Shown here one piece after another: positions 15,032-24,377 of a stretch of 36,910 nucleotides of DNA. The stretch lies in the NCBI GenBank assembly GCA_947625805.1, contig CANQPT010000002.1:1-36910 (forward strand). Reading direction: 5' to 3'. This stretch comes from an uncultured Clostridia bacterium (GTDB lineage: Bacteria > Bacillota > Clostridia > Oscillospirales > CAG-272). Made by a program: the position numbers and the translations under genes. Under the pieces are notes generated by a model. The model was not told the origin of the DNA and ran no database searches. It was given only the letters and a program-made list of their open reading frames with translations. Position 1 is the first letter of the stretch, and each line of letters opens with the position of its first letter.

Positions 15032-15105
15032 GCGGGTGTAGTTCAATGGTAGAATCCCAGCCTTCCAAGCTGGTCGTGCGGGTTCGATTCCCGTCACCCG
15101 CTCCA
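15032..15105 (+). tRNA. tRNA-Gly (anticodon TCC)
   Basis: Acceptor arms GCGGGTG and CACCCGC, anticodon stem CCAGC/GCTGG with loop CTTCCAA (anticodon 15064-15066), T-arm GCGGGTTCGATTCCCGT, discriminator T, and an encoded CCA. It is the first of three closely spaced tRNAs. Confidence 0.97.
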
Positions 15106-15121
15106 TTTTGTTGTCAAAGAT

Positions 15122-15198
15122 CTACCCTTAGCTCAGCCGGATAGAGCAACTGCCTTCTAAGCAGTAGGTCGAGGGTTCGAATCCCCCAGGGTAGGCCA
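15122..15198 (+). tRNA. tRNA-Arg (anticodon TCT)
   Basis: Acceptor arms CTACCCT and AGGGTAG, anticodon stem ACTGC/GCAGT with loop CTTCTAA (anticodon 15156-15158), T-arm GAGGGTTCGAATCCCCC, discriminator G, and an encoded CCA. The first pair is C-G, which is less usual than G-C. Confidence 0.96.
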
Positions 15199-15207
15199 AT
15201 TCTATAC

Positions 15208-15285
15208 GGTGGGTATAGCTCAGTTGGTCAGAGCGTCAGGTTGTGGCCCTGAAGGCCGTGGGTTCGAGCCCCATTACTCACCCCA
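15208..15285 (+). tRNA. tRNA-His (anticodon GTG)
   Basis: Acceptor arms GTGGGTA and TACTCAC (one G-U pair), with the extra G(-1) at 15208 opposite C73 that marks histidine tRNAs. The anticodon loop is TTGTGGC (anticodon 15243-15245). CCA is encoded. A strong terminator follows directly. Confidence 0.97.
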
Positions 15286-15330
15286 AAAAATCGGCAAGGC
15301 TCTGACGAGCCTTGCCGATTTTTGTTTTTT
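15286..15330 (+). terminator. terminator of the tRNA cluster
   Basis: A perfect 17-bp stem (15286-15302 and 15307-15323), AAAAATCGGCAAGGCTC with a TGAC loop, followed by GTTTTTT. Confidence 0.92.
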
Positions 15331-15384
15331 GAATGTAAGCCGTAAAGCGGTCATACTGTGCCGGATTTTTCAAAGCTCCGCTCT

Positions 15385-15412
15385 GCAAAACCGTGTGCGC
15401 ACACGGTTTTGC
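15385..15412. terminator. perfect 28-base palindrome after sigma module 2
   Basis: Two perfectly complementary 14-base halves (left half GCAAAACCGTGTGC). It lies 5 bases after the anti-sigma stop codon on the minus strand and probably ends that transcript, though no T-run follows. Confidence 0.6.
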
Positions 15413-15417
15413 CGCCG

Positions 15418-16140
15418 TTATTGCGCGGCCTGTCTGACGGCGTCGATTTCTTCCCGGGCGGTAGATGCGTGAAAGCTGAAGCCGGAATCTCTTGCGACAA
15501 AACGATCGGGATCGTCCTCGGATTGACGGTAAAGCCCGGCGGGCGGATAATAGACGTAATACTCGGTTGACGATACCGCGCCGTTTTCATCGGTGGGATA
15601 GGACAGGATCAGAATCACCTGTTGCCCCGCCCCGATCGGATCCTCGTCTGACGGCGTATCTTTGACGCCGCCGGGCATCTCTACGGTAACGGTATCCCCG
15701 ACCGCCTTTTCGCCGGAATATACTTCCAGAACCTCAAAGAGGCAATCGGTAACCACGAGATGATTTCTTTCTTTGGTTTCCTTTGTCCCGGTCATTTTTG
15801 CCCGCACGATCAGGTCGCTGTCTGCAACCAGTTGCTCAAGCGAACGTTCGGGATACTCAAACAAACGCTCGGGATAGGGAACGTCGTTCTCCAAAGGGAT
15901 CGGCTCCGATGAGACTTGCTCCGACGGGGCCGGCTCGGTTTGTCCAAGCGGGTGCGGCACCAGCGCCAGTGCAAGCACACCCGCCGCCGCAAGCATACAG
16001 GCGCAGGCGGCGCATGCCGTCCACAGGCAGGCAAAGCCCGGACGGCGGCGCGGATACGCTTGCTCAATGATGGCTTGATCCAATTCGGTCATTGCCGAAA
16101 ACAGTTTTTCGTTCATGGTTTGGTTCATATTTTCGTTCAT
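15418..16140 (-). CDS. membrane-anchored anti-sigma factor-like protein (module 2)
   Basis: 240 residues. The cytoplasmic N-terminus (about 1-35, with KLFSAMTELDQAIIEQAYP) resembles the module 1 partner. A Cys-rich membrane helix follows (about 36-60, Cys at 38, 43, 46 and 48), then a Pro/Glu/Ser linker. The extracellular domain (about 80-235) resembles that of the lipoprotein at 10377-11045: both have a V-x-E-V-x-x-G-x-x-x-VGDT-x-TV stretch followed by a VILxLS strand. It overlaps the sigma gene by four bases (ATGA). The likely role is to restrain the sigma factor in response to an outside signal. The assignment rests on topology and pairing; no named anti-sigma domain was recognised with certainty. 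Confidence 0.7.
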   Translation of the reverse strand: MNENMNQTMNEKLFSAMTELDQAIIEQAYPRRRPGFACLWTACAACACMLAAAGVLALALVPHPLGQTEPAPSEQVSSEPIPLENDVPYPERLFEYPERSLEQLVADSDLIVRAKMTGTKETKERNHLVVTDCLFEVLEVYSGEKAVGDTVTVEMPGGVKDTPSDEDPIGAGQQVILILSYPTDENGAVSSTEYYVYYPPAGLYRQSEDDPDRFVARDSGFSFHASTAREEIDAVRQAAQ

Positions 16141-16691
16141 ACGGTATACCCCTCTTTTTTCAAATATTCCCGCAGTCCGGCGCGGGTGCGTGCAAGAATG
16201 ATTTTGACGTTGCCCCCGGTCAGGGCACAGCTTTGGGCGATCTCTGCAATCGACATACCGTAATAATAGCGCCGCACAAAGATCACCCGCTGTTTTTGCG
16301 GCAGGGCTTTTAAGTAGGCGTTGAGCAGTTGGGCAAGCATCCGGGCGTCCAGCGCATCGTCCAGTGTCTGCCCGAAAAGCTCCTCGGACGGCTCCTCCGC
16401 GCGCTCCGCCCTGCGCTTGTCCGCCGCTGCCGCGCGAAAACGGGTGAGCGCCAGACGGCGTACGACCGTAAAAAGATAGGCGCGCAGAGAGTCGGGTTTG
16501 GCGGGAGGAATGGCGTTCCACAGGTGCATATAAGCATCGTTCAGACATTCCTCTCTGTCCCGCCCGTCCGGCAAAATCCCCGCCGCGATGGAATTGCAGA
16601 CAGGCCCGTAGCGTTCTTTCAGCGCGGCAATCGCATGCTCATTGCGCGCTTCAAAGGCGTAAATAATTTCAAGATCCCTACGGTCGTTCAT
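16137..16691 (-). CDS. ECF-type RNA polymerase sigma factor (module 2)
   Basis: 184 residues, clearly paralogous to the module 1 sigma: DREECLNDAYMHLWNAIPP in region 2 and VIFVRRYYYGMSIAEIAQ plus the TGGNVKIILARTRAGLRE helix-turn-helix in region 4. ATG 16691 has AAAGGGG seven bases upstream. Directly upstream stands the same promoter motif as for module 1. The DNA-recognition helix differs from that of module 1 (LSEGTVKSILSRTRKK against LTGGNVKIILARTRAG), so promoter overlap may be only partial. Confidence 0.92.
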   Translation of the reverse strand: MNDRRDLEIIYAFEARNEHAIAALKERYGPVCNSIAAGILPDGRDREECLNDAYMHLWNAIPPAKPDSLRAYLFTVVRRLALTRFRAAAADKRRAERAEEPSEELFGQTLDDALDARMLAQLLNAYLKALPQKQRVIFVRRYYYGMSIAEIAQSCALTGGNVKIILARTRAGLREYLKKEGYTV

Positions 16692-16714
16692 TCCCTCACC
16701 CCTTTCACTAATAG

Positions 16715-16739
16715 AGACGCATTTTCCACCCGTTTGGTT
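16715..16739 (-). promoter_or_regulatory. putative ECF promoter of sigma module 2
   Basis: AACC (16736-16739), 16 bases, CGTCT (16715-16719) on the minus strand; AACCAAACGGG and the spacing are shared with 10193-10217. It lies 24 bases before the sigma start. Confidence 0.68.
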
Positions 16740-16757
16740 ACACTTTTACGAAAAAAA

Positions 16758-16801
16758 ACCAAAAAAGGGGCTGTCGCCTGAGTGACAGTCCCTTTTTTGG
16801 T
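16758..16801. terminator. terminator of gdhA
   Basis: Arms CCAAAAAAGGGGCTGTC and GACAGTCCCTTTTTTGG, with one G-U pair and a loop of about 8 bases, and A/T-rich flanks on both sides. It stands 9 bases after the gdhA stop codon (minus strand). Confidence 0.88.
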
Positions 16802-16809
16802 TTGAACGA

Positions 16810-18306
<1,497 letters not shown>

Positions 18307-18313
18307 TTATTCT

Positions 18314-20161
18314 TTATACGCTCGGTTGCTCCGTGGGTTGGAAAATCTGTATACCGGTAGCAAAACGATAGAGCATGGTGGCCATCTGAGCGCGGGTGGC
18401 GTTGCCCTTGGGGTTCACGTTGACCGTGTTCTCGTCTGCTTTGATGCCCTCGATCAGCGCGGTCTTGTCGTAGTGCAAAATGCCCTCCCCGATCATATCT
18501 TTTTCGGAGGCAATCGCCCACCTGACCGCGTCGGTCGCATAGGACGAAATATCGTCCTTGTCGGCAAAGCCGTCGAGGGTTGCGTTGCCCGAAGACACAT
18601 AATAGCCCTTGATCTGTTCCGCATAGCGGTAGATCATGGTGGCAAACTGTTCGCGGGTAACGTTATCGTCCGGCGAGAACTTGTCGTCGCTCGTGCCGTT
18701 GACCACGCCCGCGTTGCTTGCCCACTTGACCGCGTCGGTGTAGTACTTGCCTTCCGGCACGTCGGCAAACTTGTTGTCCATGCCCTCAACGCCGGGAGAG
18801 CCCTCCATACGGTAGAGCACGGTGACGATCATGCCGCGGGTGGCGGTGCCGTTCGGTGAGAAGTGATTTCTGTCGGTACCGTTCATGATCCCTCTTATCG
18901 TCACGTACTCGACCGCCGGGCCGTAATAACGGCTGAGATCCACGTCGCCAAAGGGATTGACCGTGAGCGTGACGCTTAAAAAGAGGGGATAGGTTTGCCC
19001 GTCATTGACGTCCACGTAACTGCCGCAGTTGTAATCGTACGTGATGGGAGTGCCGGCTTTGTAACCGCTGAGTACGCTTCCGTTCAAGGTTGCGCCTTTC
19101 AGGTTGCTAATCTTGCCCGGGTCGAGCGCGGGATCGCTGTCGTGAAGATCGTAGGTATCGTCGGGAGCCGTAATCACAGCCCAACTGTGATAGCTGGGTG
19201 TAAACGTAAGATACCGCACCTCCGTCTTCCCCGTGCTGAGCGAAATCAGGTTTGTGTTGTTCGCGCCTATGTAGAACAGCTTGGGGTTGTGACTGATATC
19301 CAGCGACGAGATCTTTGTGTTGAAACACAAGAGGCTTTCTAACTTTGGATTGTGGCTGATATCCAACTCCGTGATCTTTGTATTGTCACAAACAAGATCC
19401 GCAAGATCCGGGTTGCCGCTTAAATTCAGCGTCGTGAGATTTGTATTCGAACAGTTAAAATTATAGAGCGAAGACGCTTGGCTTACGTCCAACGATTCGA
19501 GATTTGTATCCGAACAATCCAAAATCGTGAGTCCCGGCGCGGGGCTGATATCCAACGTCGTGAGATTTGTGTCCGAACAGTAAAGCAGGTTGAGTTTCGG
19601 ATTGCCGCTTAAATCTAACGACGCGACGTTTGTACCCGCACAATCCAGATGTACAAGCTCCGGTGTGCGGCTCAAATCCAACTCGCTTATGCCGGTATCG
19701 CCGCAATTCAAAACGGACAGATTCGGAACCCGGCTTAAATTCAACGCCGTGATGTTTGTATCCGCGCAACTCAAACTATATAAGTTCGTGAGTCCGCTCA
19801 AATCCAGTTCGGCGAACTCTATAGCGGGTTTCCAACCGCAATTCAGAATTTCCATGTTGCGAAAAAGCTGAATCCCTTCTAAACTATGAATGGCCGGGCC
19901 ATCATAACCCTGATACTGTTTACCGGGAAAATCGAGTTCCTTTACCGCGTCCAATTCCTCCTGCGAGAGCCTGCCGTCGCCGTCCTGATCCACTCCGAAT
20001 GCCGCCAACCATTGGCGAAACGCGGGGTCTGGAAAACGTTCGTCTGTGATTTCGGCAACGTCGCCGTCCTGTGCGGATACCGGCAACAAGGCAAATACCG
20101 CACACAGCGACAGAACAATTGCCAGAAGCCGACGGCTTTTCTTTGAGCGTTTTGTGTTCAT
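18314..20161 (-). CDS. secreted leucine-rich-repeat protein with three SLH domains
   Basis: 615 residues. A signal peptide ends near residue 30. An EF-hand-like calcium loop follows (Asp58-x-Asp60-x-Asp62-Gly...Glu69). Residues 127-294 are eight 21-residue leucine-rich repeats in exact register (consensus L-x-x-L-x-C-x-x-T-N-L-x-x-L-D-L-S-x-N-P-x), with a ninth partial; all eight keep Cys at position 6. After a linker domain (about 310-400) come SLH domains at 404-452, 465-513 and 532-600; the third has an insertion. SLH domains bind pyruvylated wall polymer, so the protein should sit on the cell surface with its repeats outward, perhaps for adhesion. The ligand is unknown. AAAGGGG precedes ATG 20161. 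Confidence 0.92.
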   Translation of the reverse strand: MNTKRSKKSRRLLAIVLSLCAVFALLPVSAQDGDVAEITDERFPDPAFRQWLAAFGVDQDGDGRLSQEELDAVKELDFPGKQYQGYDGPAIHSLEGIQLFRNMEILNCGWKPAIEFAELDLSGLTNLYSLSCADTNITALNLSRVPNLSVLNCGDTGISELDLSRTPELVHLDCAGTNVASLDLSGNPKLNLLYCSDTNLTTLDISPAPGLTILDCSDTNLESLDVSQASSLYNFNCSNTNLTTLNLSGNPDLADLVCDNTKITELDISHNPKLESLLCFNTKISSLDISHNPKLFYIGANNTNLISLSTGKTEVRYLTFTPSYHSWAVITAPDDTYDLHDSDPALDPGKISNLKGATLNGSVLSGYKAGTPITYDYNCGSYVDVNDGQTYPLFLSVTLTVNPFGDVDLSRYYGPAVEYVTIRGIMNGTDRNHFSPNGTATRGMIVTVLYRMEGSPGVEGMDNKFADVPEGKYYTDAVKWASNAGVVNGTSDDKFSPDDNVTREQFATMIYRYAEQIKGYYVSSGNATLDGFADKDDISSYATDAVRWAIASEKDMIGEGILHYDKTALIEGIKADENTVNVNPKGNATRAQMATMLYRFATGIQIFQPTEQPSV

Positions 20162-20188
20162 TTTTGTGAAATCCCCTTTCTTTTTTTC

Positions 20189-20218
20189 ATTATACTACAT
20201 TTCCGCCTAAAAAGACAA
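20189..20218 (-). promoter_or_regulatory. promoter of the LRR-SLH gene
   Basis: TTGTCT (20213-20218), 18 bases, TATAAT (20189-20194) on the minus strand, about 30 bases before the ATG. Confidence 0.75.
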
Positions 20219-20241
20219 GTGTTATTAGAGTCTATTTTTTG

Positions 20242-20769
20242 TCACATTTTACAAATTTTTATGCCCGTTTTTGTGTATTGTGCGAAAATCACCTCCGGCC
20301 GTCGGATGGGCGCGGGGGTGCAGAGGGTGATGAAATATTCCCCGCCGGGGTCGGTCAGGTGATATTCGGTAAAAAAGTGAGGGCGGGGAGGAAACGCGTG
20401 AAAAAATCCCTCTCCGGTCATTTTGCCGTAACTCTCGCGGCATAGCCACGCCCGCAGGCGCGCGACGGGATCGTCGCTCACCTGCCCCAAAAACCGACGG
20501 GCTACCTCCGGGCGGACAGTGCGCATTGGCTCTGTGTCCACGCCGACCGGCGCGTCCGAGACAGCCAACACCACACGTCCCCCCGAATGGGAAAAATTAA
20601 AAAAGACCGGATTGCCCGCAAAATAGGGCTTGCCCCGCTCGGTGCGGCACAGGGTGAGGGCGTCCGGGTCAAGGCCGCAGTACTTACGCAAAACAAAGTC
20701 AAGCAGGGCTTTCCCCACCTGACTTTGCTGTTGGTTTTGGGCATATCGGCTGACAAACAGATAATTCAC
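20242..20769 (-). CDS. 4'-phosphopantetheinyl transferase superfamily protein
   Basis: 175 residues. Transfers the phosphopantetheine arm of coenzyme A to carrier proteins. The magnesium-binding motif is VGVDTEPMR (Asp78, Glu80) and the second motif WLCRESYGKMTG (Glu112, Lys116), a variant of the usual WxxKEAxxK. NFSHSGG at 58-64 is the conserved substrate-side segment. It is shorter than Sfp (about 220 residues) and may be a compact form. The start is GTG 20769, overlapping the rnfB stop by four bases (GTGA), so it is translated with the rnf operon. No carrier-protein or synthase gene is nearby; the target could be the fatty-acid carrier protein. Confidence 0.82.
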   Translation of the reverse strand: MNYLFVSRYAQNQQQSQVGKALLDFVLRKYCGLDPDALTLCRTERGKPYFAGNPVFFNFSHSGGRVVLAVSDAPVGVDTEPMRTVRPEVARRFLGQVSDDPVARLRAWLCRESYGKMTGEGFFHAFPPRPHFFTEYHLTDPGGEYFITLCTPAPIRRPEVIFAQYTKTGIKICKM

Positions 20770-21626
20770 GTGTCGCTTTGCTCGGACGCAAGAATGACCA
20801 GTTGATCTTTTTCGATGGTCGCCGCCCGCTTTTGCCGATGCCCGCTCCAGATGATCTTGCGCGGGCAGGCGTCGGCGCATTTGCCGCACTCGATGCATGT
20901 TTCATAGTCGATGGACGCCACGAAATCGTTCACATGGATGGCGCCGACCGCGCACTGCTTTTCGCACAGGCGGCAGGAGATACAACCCATGTCGCAATAA
21001 CTCCGGGTGACCTTGCCGTTGTCTACCGACATACAGCCCACCCAATAGTCGGCCTCGTAGGGAATCAGACGAATGATATGTTTGGGGCAAGCGGTGGCAC
21101 ATCTTCCGCAGCCTGTGCATTTGTGATAATCCACGTAGGCCACGCCGTCTTTCACAACGATGGCTCCGAAAGGGCAGACCGACACGCAGGTGCCCAGCCC
21201 CAGACAGCCGTTGGGACAGGTCTTTGCGCCCCCGTCGAGTGCCGCGGCGGCAATACAGTCGTGGGTGCCCTCGTAGACGTATTTCTTTTTGGTGCATTCG
21301 GTCGTGCCGGAGCACATGACCTGTGCCCGCAGGCGGACGACCTCGCCCGCTTTCTCGCCCATGATCTCGCCGATGGCGCGGGCGGTCGCCTCGCCGCCCA
21401 CCGAACAGGCTGTGATCTTAGCCTCTCCTTTTACGATGGCCTCGGCAAGGGCGGCACAGCCGGCAAAGCCGCAGCCGCCGCAGTTGGCGCCCGGCAGAGC
21501 CTCGGTCACGGCGGGAATGCGCTCGTCTGCCTTGACCGCGAAAACGCGGGAGGCAAGGGCAAGGGCCAAGCCCAGAATGCCGCCGATGGCCGCAAAGCAG
21601 AGTACTGCTGATACGATAGGATTCAT
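20766..21626 (-). CDS. rnfB: Rnf electron transport complex subunit B
   Basis: 286 residues. Iron-sulfur subunit that takes electrons from reduced ferredoxin in the Rnf complex. One N-terminal membrane helix is followed by the CGGCGFAGC cluster motif near residue 48, then four ferredoxin-type cysteine groups: CPNGCLGLGTCVSVCP, CTGCGRCATACP, CISCRLCEKQC and CIECGKCADACP. This number of clusters is typical of clostridial RnfB. It is the last rnf gene, 12 bases after rnfA. Confidence 0.96.
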   Translation of the reverse strand: MNPIVSAVLCFAAIGGILGLALALASRVFAVKADERIPAVTEALPGANCGGCGFAGCAALAEAIVKGEAKITACSVGGEATARAIGEIMGEKAGEVVRLRAQVMCSGTTECTKKKYVYEGTHDCIAAAALDGGAKTCPNGCLGLGTCVSVCPFGAIVVKDGVAYVDYHKCTGCGRCATACPKHIIRLIPYEADYWVGCMSVDNGKVTRSYCDMGCISCRLCEKQCAVGAIHVNDFVASIDYETCIECGKCADACPRKIIWSGHRQKRAATIEKDQLVILASEQSDT

Positions 21627-21638
21627 TCGTTTCTCCCT

Positions 21639-22220
21639 CTAAAAACTAACGCCCGAAAAGCCGGAAAAGGCAAGCGCGAGCAGTCCCGCCGCCACCAGCA
21701 CGATGGGCATTCCGCGAAAGGCCTTCGGCGGGTCGGCAAGTTCAAGACGCGCACGCACGCCGGCAAAGACCACAATGGCCAGAGTAAAGCCCAGCGCCGC
21801 CGAAAAACCGAATACGGCCGACTCGATCAAGGTATAACCTTTCTGAATGTTCAACAGAGCCGCGCCCAGCACCGCGCAGTTGGTGGTGATCAGGGGCAGA
21901 TAAATGCCCAGTGCGCGGTAGAGCGCCGGCACAAAGCGGCGCAAAAACATCTCGATAAACTGCACCAAGGCCGCGATGATGAGAATAAAGCCCACGGTTT
22001 CGAGATATTCAAGCCCCAGCGGCACCAGCACAAACCGATAGACCGCGCAGGTCACCGCAGAGGACAGGGTCATGACGAACATGACCGCACAGCCCATACC
22101 CAGCGCCGTGTCCGGTTTTTCGGATACGCCGAGGAAAGGACAGCAGCCGTAAAAGCGGTAGAAGATGAAGTTTTCAAGCAACACCGCCGTAAACATGATG
22201 AGAAGCAGGTCCTTAACCAT
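21639..22220 (-). CDS. rnfA: Rnf electron transport complex subunit A
   Basis: 193 residues, an integral membrane subunit with about six helices. Conserved segments are LLENFIFYRFYGCCPFLG near the start (with the cysteine of the intramembrane cluster) and the central LPLITTNCAVLGAALL (second cysteine). Its partner RnfE carries the mirror-image motif. ATG 22220 overlaps the rnfE stop by 8 bases, with GGAGG upstream. Confidence 0.96.
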   Translation of the reverse strand: MVKDLLLIMFTAVLLENFIFYRFYGCCPFLGVSEKPDTALGMGCAVMFVMTLSSAVTCAVYRFVLVPLGLEYLETVGFILIIAALVQFIEMFLRRFVPALYRALGIYLPLITTNCAVLGAALLNIQKGYTLIESAVFGFSAALGFTLAIVVFAGVRARLELADPPKAFRGMPIVLVAAGLLALAFSGFSGVSF

Positions 22221-22842
22221 TGCGTTCCTCCTTTTTGCTCCGGGCGCGGACAAACTGCACCAGGGCGACCAGACACCCGAGGGTGACAAACGCGCCGCCC
22301 GACGACACCATGAACAGCACCGGATGGGCGGACAGCCCGGGAACGGTCAGCACAAAGGGCGTGCCGGCAAAGAGGGTGCCCGATCCGAGCAGTTCGCGGA
22401 TTGCGCCCAGCACGGTCAGCGCCGCGGTAAAGCCAAGACCCATGCCGAGGCCGTCAAAGACCGAGAGCAGGGGCGAGTTTTTGGAGGCGAAAGCCTCGGC
22501 GCGGGCGAGAATGATACAGTTGACCACGATCAGCGGGATAAACAGGCCGAGGGTCTTGGAGAGCTCGTAAAAATAGGCCCGGATCAAGAGATCCACCGCG
22601 CTCACAAAGCCCGAGATGATCACGATAAAGCAGGCGATACGCACCTGAGACGGGATCAGTCTGCGAAGCAGCGAGATCATCAGGTTGGAACAGACCAGCA
22701 CGACGGTAGCGGCAAGACCCATGCCCACCGCGTTAAAGACGGTGGTAGTGACGGCCAGAGTCGGACACATACCGAGCAGCTGGACAAAAGTGGGGTTTTG
22801 GTCGATCAGGCCGTTTTTGAGGGTGGCAAGAGGTTTATTCAT
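22213..22842 (-). CDS. rnfE: Rnf electron transport complex subunit E
   Basis: 209 residues with six predicted helices. Features: NPTFVQLLGMCPTLAVTTTV near the N-terminus and FIPLIVVNCIILARAEAF in the middle, both with the conserved cysteine that helps hold an iron-sulfur centre in the membrane together with RnfA. The C-terminal tail is basic. It overlaps rnfG by 8 bases and rnfA by 8 bases. Confidence 0.96.
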   Translation of the reverse strand: MNKPLATLKNGLIDQNPTFVQLLGMCPTLAVTTTVFNAVGMGLAATVVLVCSNLMISLLRRLIPSQVRIACFIVIISGFVSAVDLLIRAYFYELSKTLGLFIPLIVVNCIILARAEAFASKNSPLLSVFDGLGMGLGFTAALTVLGAIRELLGSGTLFAGTPFVLTVPGLSAHPVLFMVSSGGAFVTLGCLVALVQFVRARSKKEERNG

Positions 22843-23386
22843 CTTTCTGCCCTCCGATCATCTGATATGCGCGCACAGCGAGATTGACCCCCTCTGTGAC
22901 CGCGTAGGAAGAAACGGTAGAGCCTGTGATGGCGTCCACCTCGGCCTTGGAGCGCGGGACGGTCATGCCCAAGTATTGGCAGAGAAAGTCCTCCGAATCC
23001 ACCCGGCTGCCAAGACCCGCAGTCTCGGCGATCTCCACAATGCGAATGCCGCCCACGGCGCCGTCGGCGTCAAAGGCAACCATCATGCCTATGATACCGC
23101 CGTAGCCCTGAGACTCGGTATAAATGCAATAACCGATCTCCTCGCCCTCAGAGGACACCCGCCACACGTTCCGCACGCCCTCCGGGAAGTCGCCCTGCAC
23201 GTCGGTGCGCTCGACTTCTCCGCCGAACAGACCGCCGACGGCGGCGCTTTCCTCGGCAAGTTCGTTTGCGGCAATGCGCGGGGCGGTCAAAGCGTTGACC
23301 GATGCAAGCATACCCGCCACAATGGCCGCGATGAGCAATAGCGTCCCGCCGATCCGCAAAAAGAAGAGAAAACTATTGTTTTTCAT
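22835..23386 (-). CDS. rnfG: Rnf electron transport complex subunit G (FMN-binding)
   Basis: 183 residues: one N-terminal membrane helix (about 10-30) and an outside domain that carries covalently bound FMN. The attachment motif is DAITGSTVSS at 151-160, with Thr157 as the likely flavinylated residue; the usual alanine before it is serine here. The flavin transferase ApbE, needed to attach FMN, is not in the window. It overlaps rnfD by 14 bases. Confidence 0.94.
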   Translation of the reverse strand: MKNNSFLFFLRIGGTLLLIAAIVAGMLASVNALTAPRIAANELAEESAAVGGLFGGEVERTDVQGDFPEGVRNVWRVSSEGEEIGYCIYTESQGYGGIIGMMVAFDADGAVGGIRIVEIAETAGLGSRVDSEDFLCQYLGMTVPRSKAEVDAITGSTVSSYAVTEGVNLAVRAYQMIGGQKDE

Positions 23387-24377
23387 GCTTTTTCCCTCCG
23401 AATCGTACGGGTTTTGTAAAGCGGTCGATATAATAGACCAGAAGATTCATGATTAAAATCGCGTAGGACACGCCCTCGGCGGACGCGCCGAAATAGCGCA
23501 GAAAGACGGTAATCAGCCCGCACCCGATCCCGTAAATCACCCGACCGTTCGGGGTGACCGGGCTGGTAGCATAGTCGTTTGCCATAAACAGCGCGCCCAA
23601 GAACAGGCCGCCCGCAAACAGCTCGTTCAACATAAAACTTACGCTTGCCCCTTTTGCAAACACAAGGGTGAGAAGCGCCACCGTGCCGATGTAGGCGACC
23701 GGAATGTGCCATGTGGTCACCCGGCGCACGCAAAGATAGGCAAATCCGATTAAAAGAAGCAGTGCGGACACCTCGCCGATCACGCCGGGCACGTTGCCGA
23801 TGAACAGGTCGATGGTCTGATAGCCGCCCTGCACCTCAGAGGGCAGTTTTCCCTCTTTCAGGTAGGAAAGCGGGGTAGCCGTGGCCAGCGCGTCCAGGTC
23901 TTGTTTTATGAAAAGCGAATGGAACCGATCCCGCACGGGGGTCGTAAAAGTGGTCATATCCACCGGCCAGGAAAAGAGAAAGACCCGGGCGGCCAGCGCC
24001 GGATTGACAATGTTTTTGCCGATGCCGCCGAACAACTGTTTGGCGATGACGATGGCAAAGAACCCGCCCGCGACCGGCAGCCAGATTGGTACCGTGACCG
24101 GAAGATTAAAGGCGATCAGCACGCCTGTGACCGCGGCGGACAGATCGCCCACCGTGACCGGCTTGCGTAACAGCTTCTCATACAAAAGCTCAAAGAGCAC
24201 ACAGCTTGCCACGCTGATCAGCGTCAGATACAGCGCCCGCATACCAAAGACGTAGCAGGCCCAGATGAGCGCCGGGGTGAGTGCGATCAGCACGTCCCCC
24301 ATGATGGACGCCGTCCCCACAGGGCTGTGCAGATGCGGGGAGGGAGATACGGTCAGCAGTTGATTATTTTGCTCCAT
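23373..24377 (-). CDS. rnfD: Rnf electron transport complex subunit D (FMN-binding, membrane)
   Basis: 334 residues with about nine helices. NIVNPALAARVFL and the ATATPLSYLK segment (covalent FMN at a Thr, probably Thr168) identify RnfD, the subunit thought to form the ion path. ATG 24377 is chosen over an upstream in-frame start at 24395, because AAAAGGAGGGG stands directly before it and the product then begins MEQNNQLLTVSPSPHLHSP, as homologues do. It overlaps rnfC by 14 bases. Confidence 0.95.
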   Translation of the reverse strand: MEQNNQLLTVSPSPHLHSPVGTASIMGDVLIALTPALIWACYVFGMRALYLTLISVASCVLFELLYEKLLRKPVTVGDLSAAVTGVLIAFNLPVTVPIWLPVAGGFFAIVIAKQLFGGIGKNIVNPALAARVFLFSWPVDMTTFTTPVRDRFHSLFIKQDLDALATATPLSYLKEGKLPSEVQGGYQTIDLFIGNVPGVIGEVSALLLLIGFAYLCVRRVTTWHIPVAYIGTVALLTLVFAKGASVSFMLNELFAGGLFLGALFMANDYATSPVTPNGRVIYGIGCGLITVFLRYFGASAEGVSYAILIMNLLVYYIDRFTKPVRFGGKKHEKQ

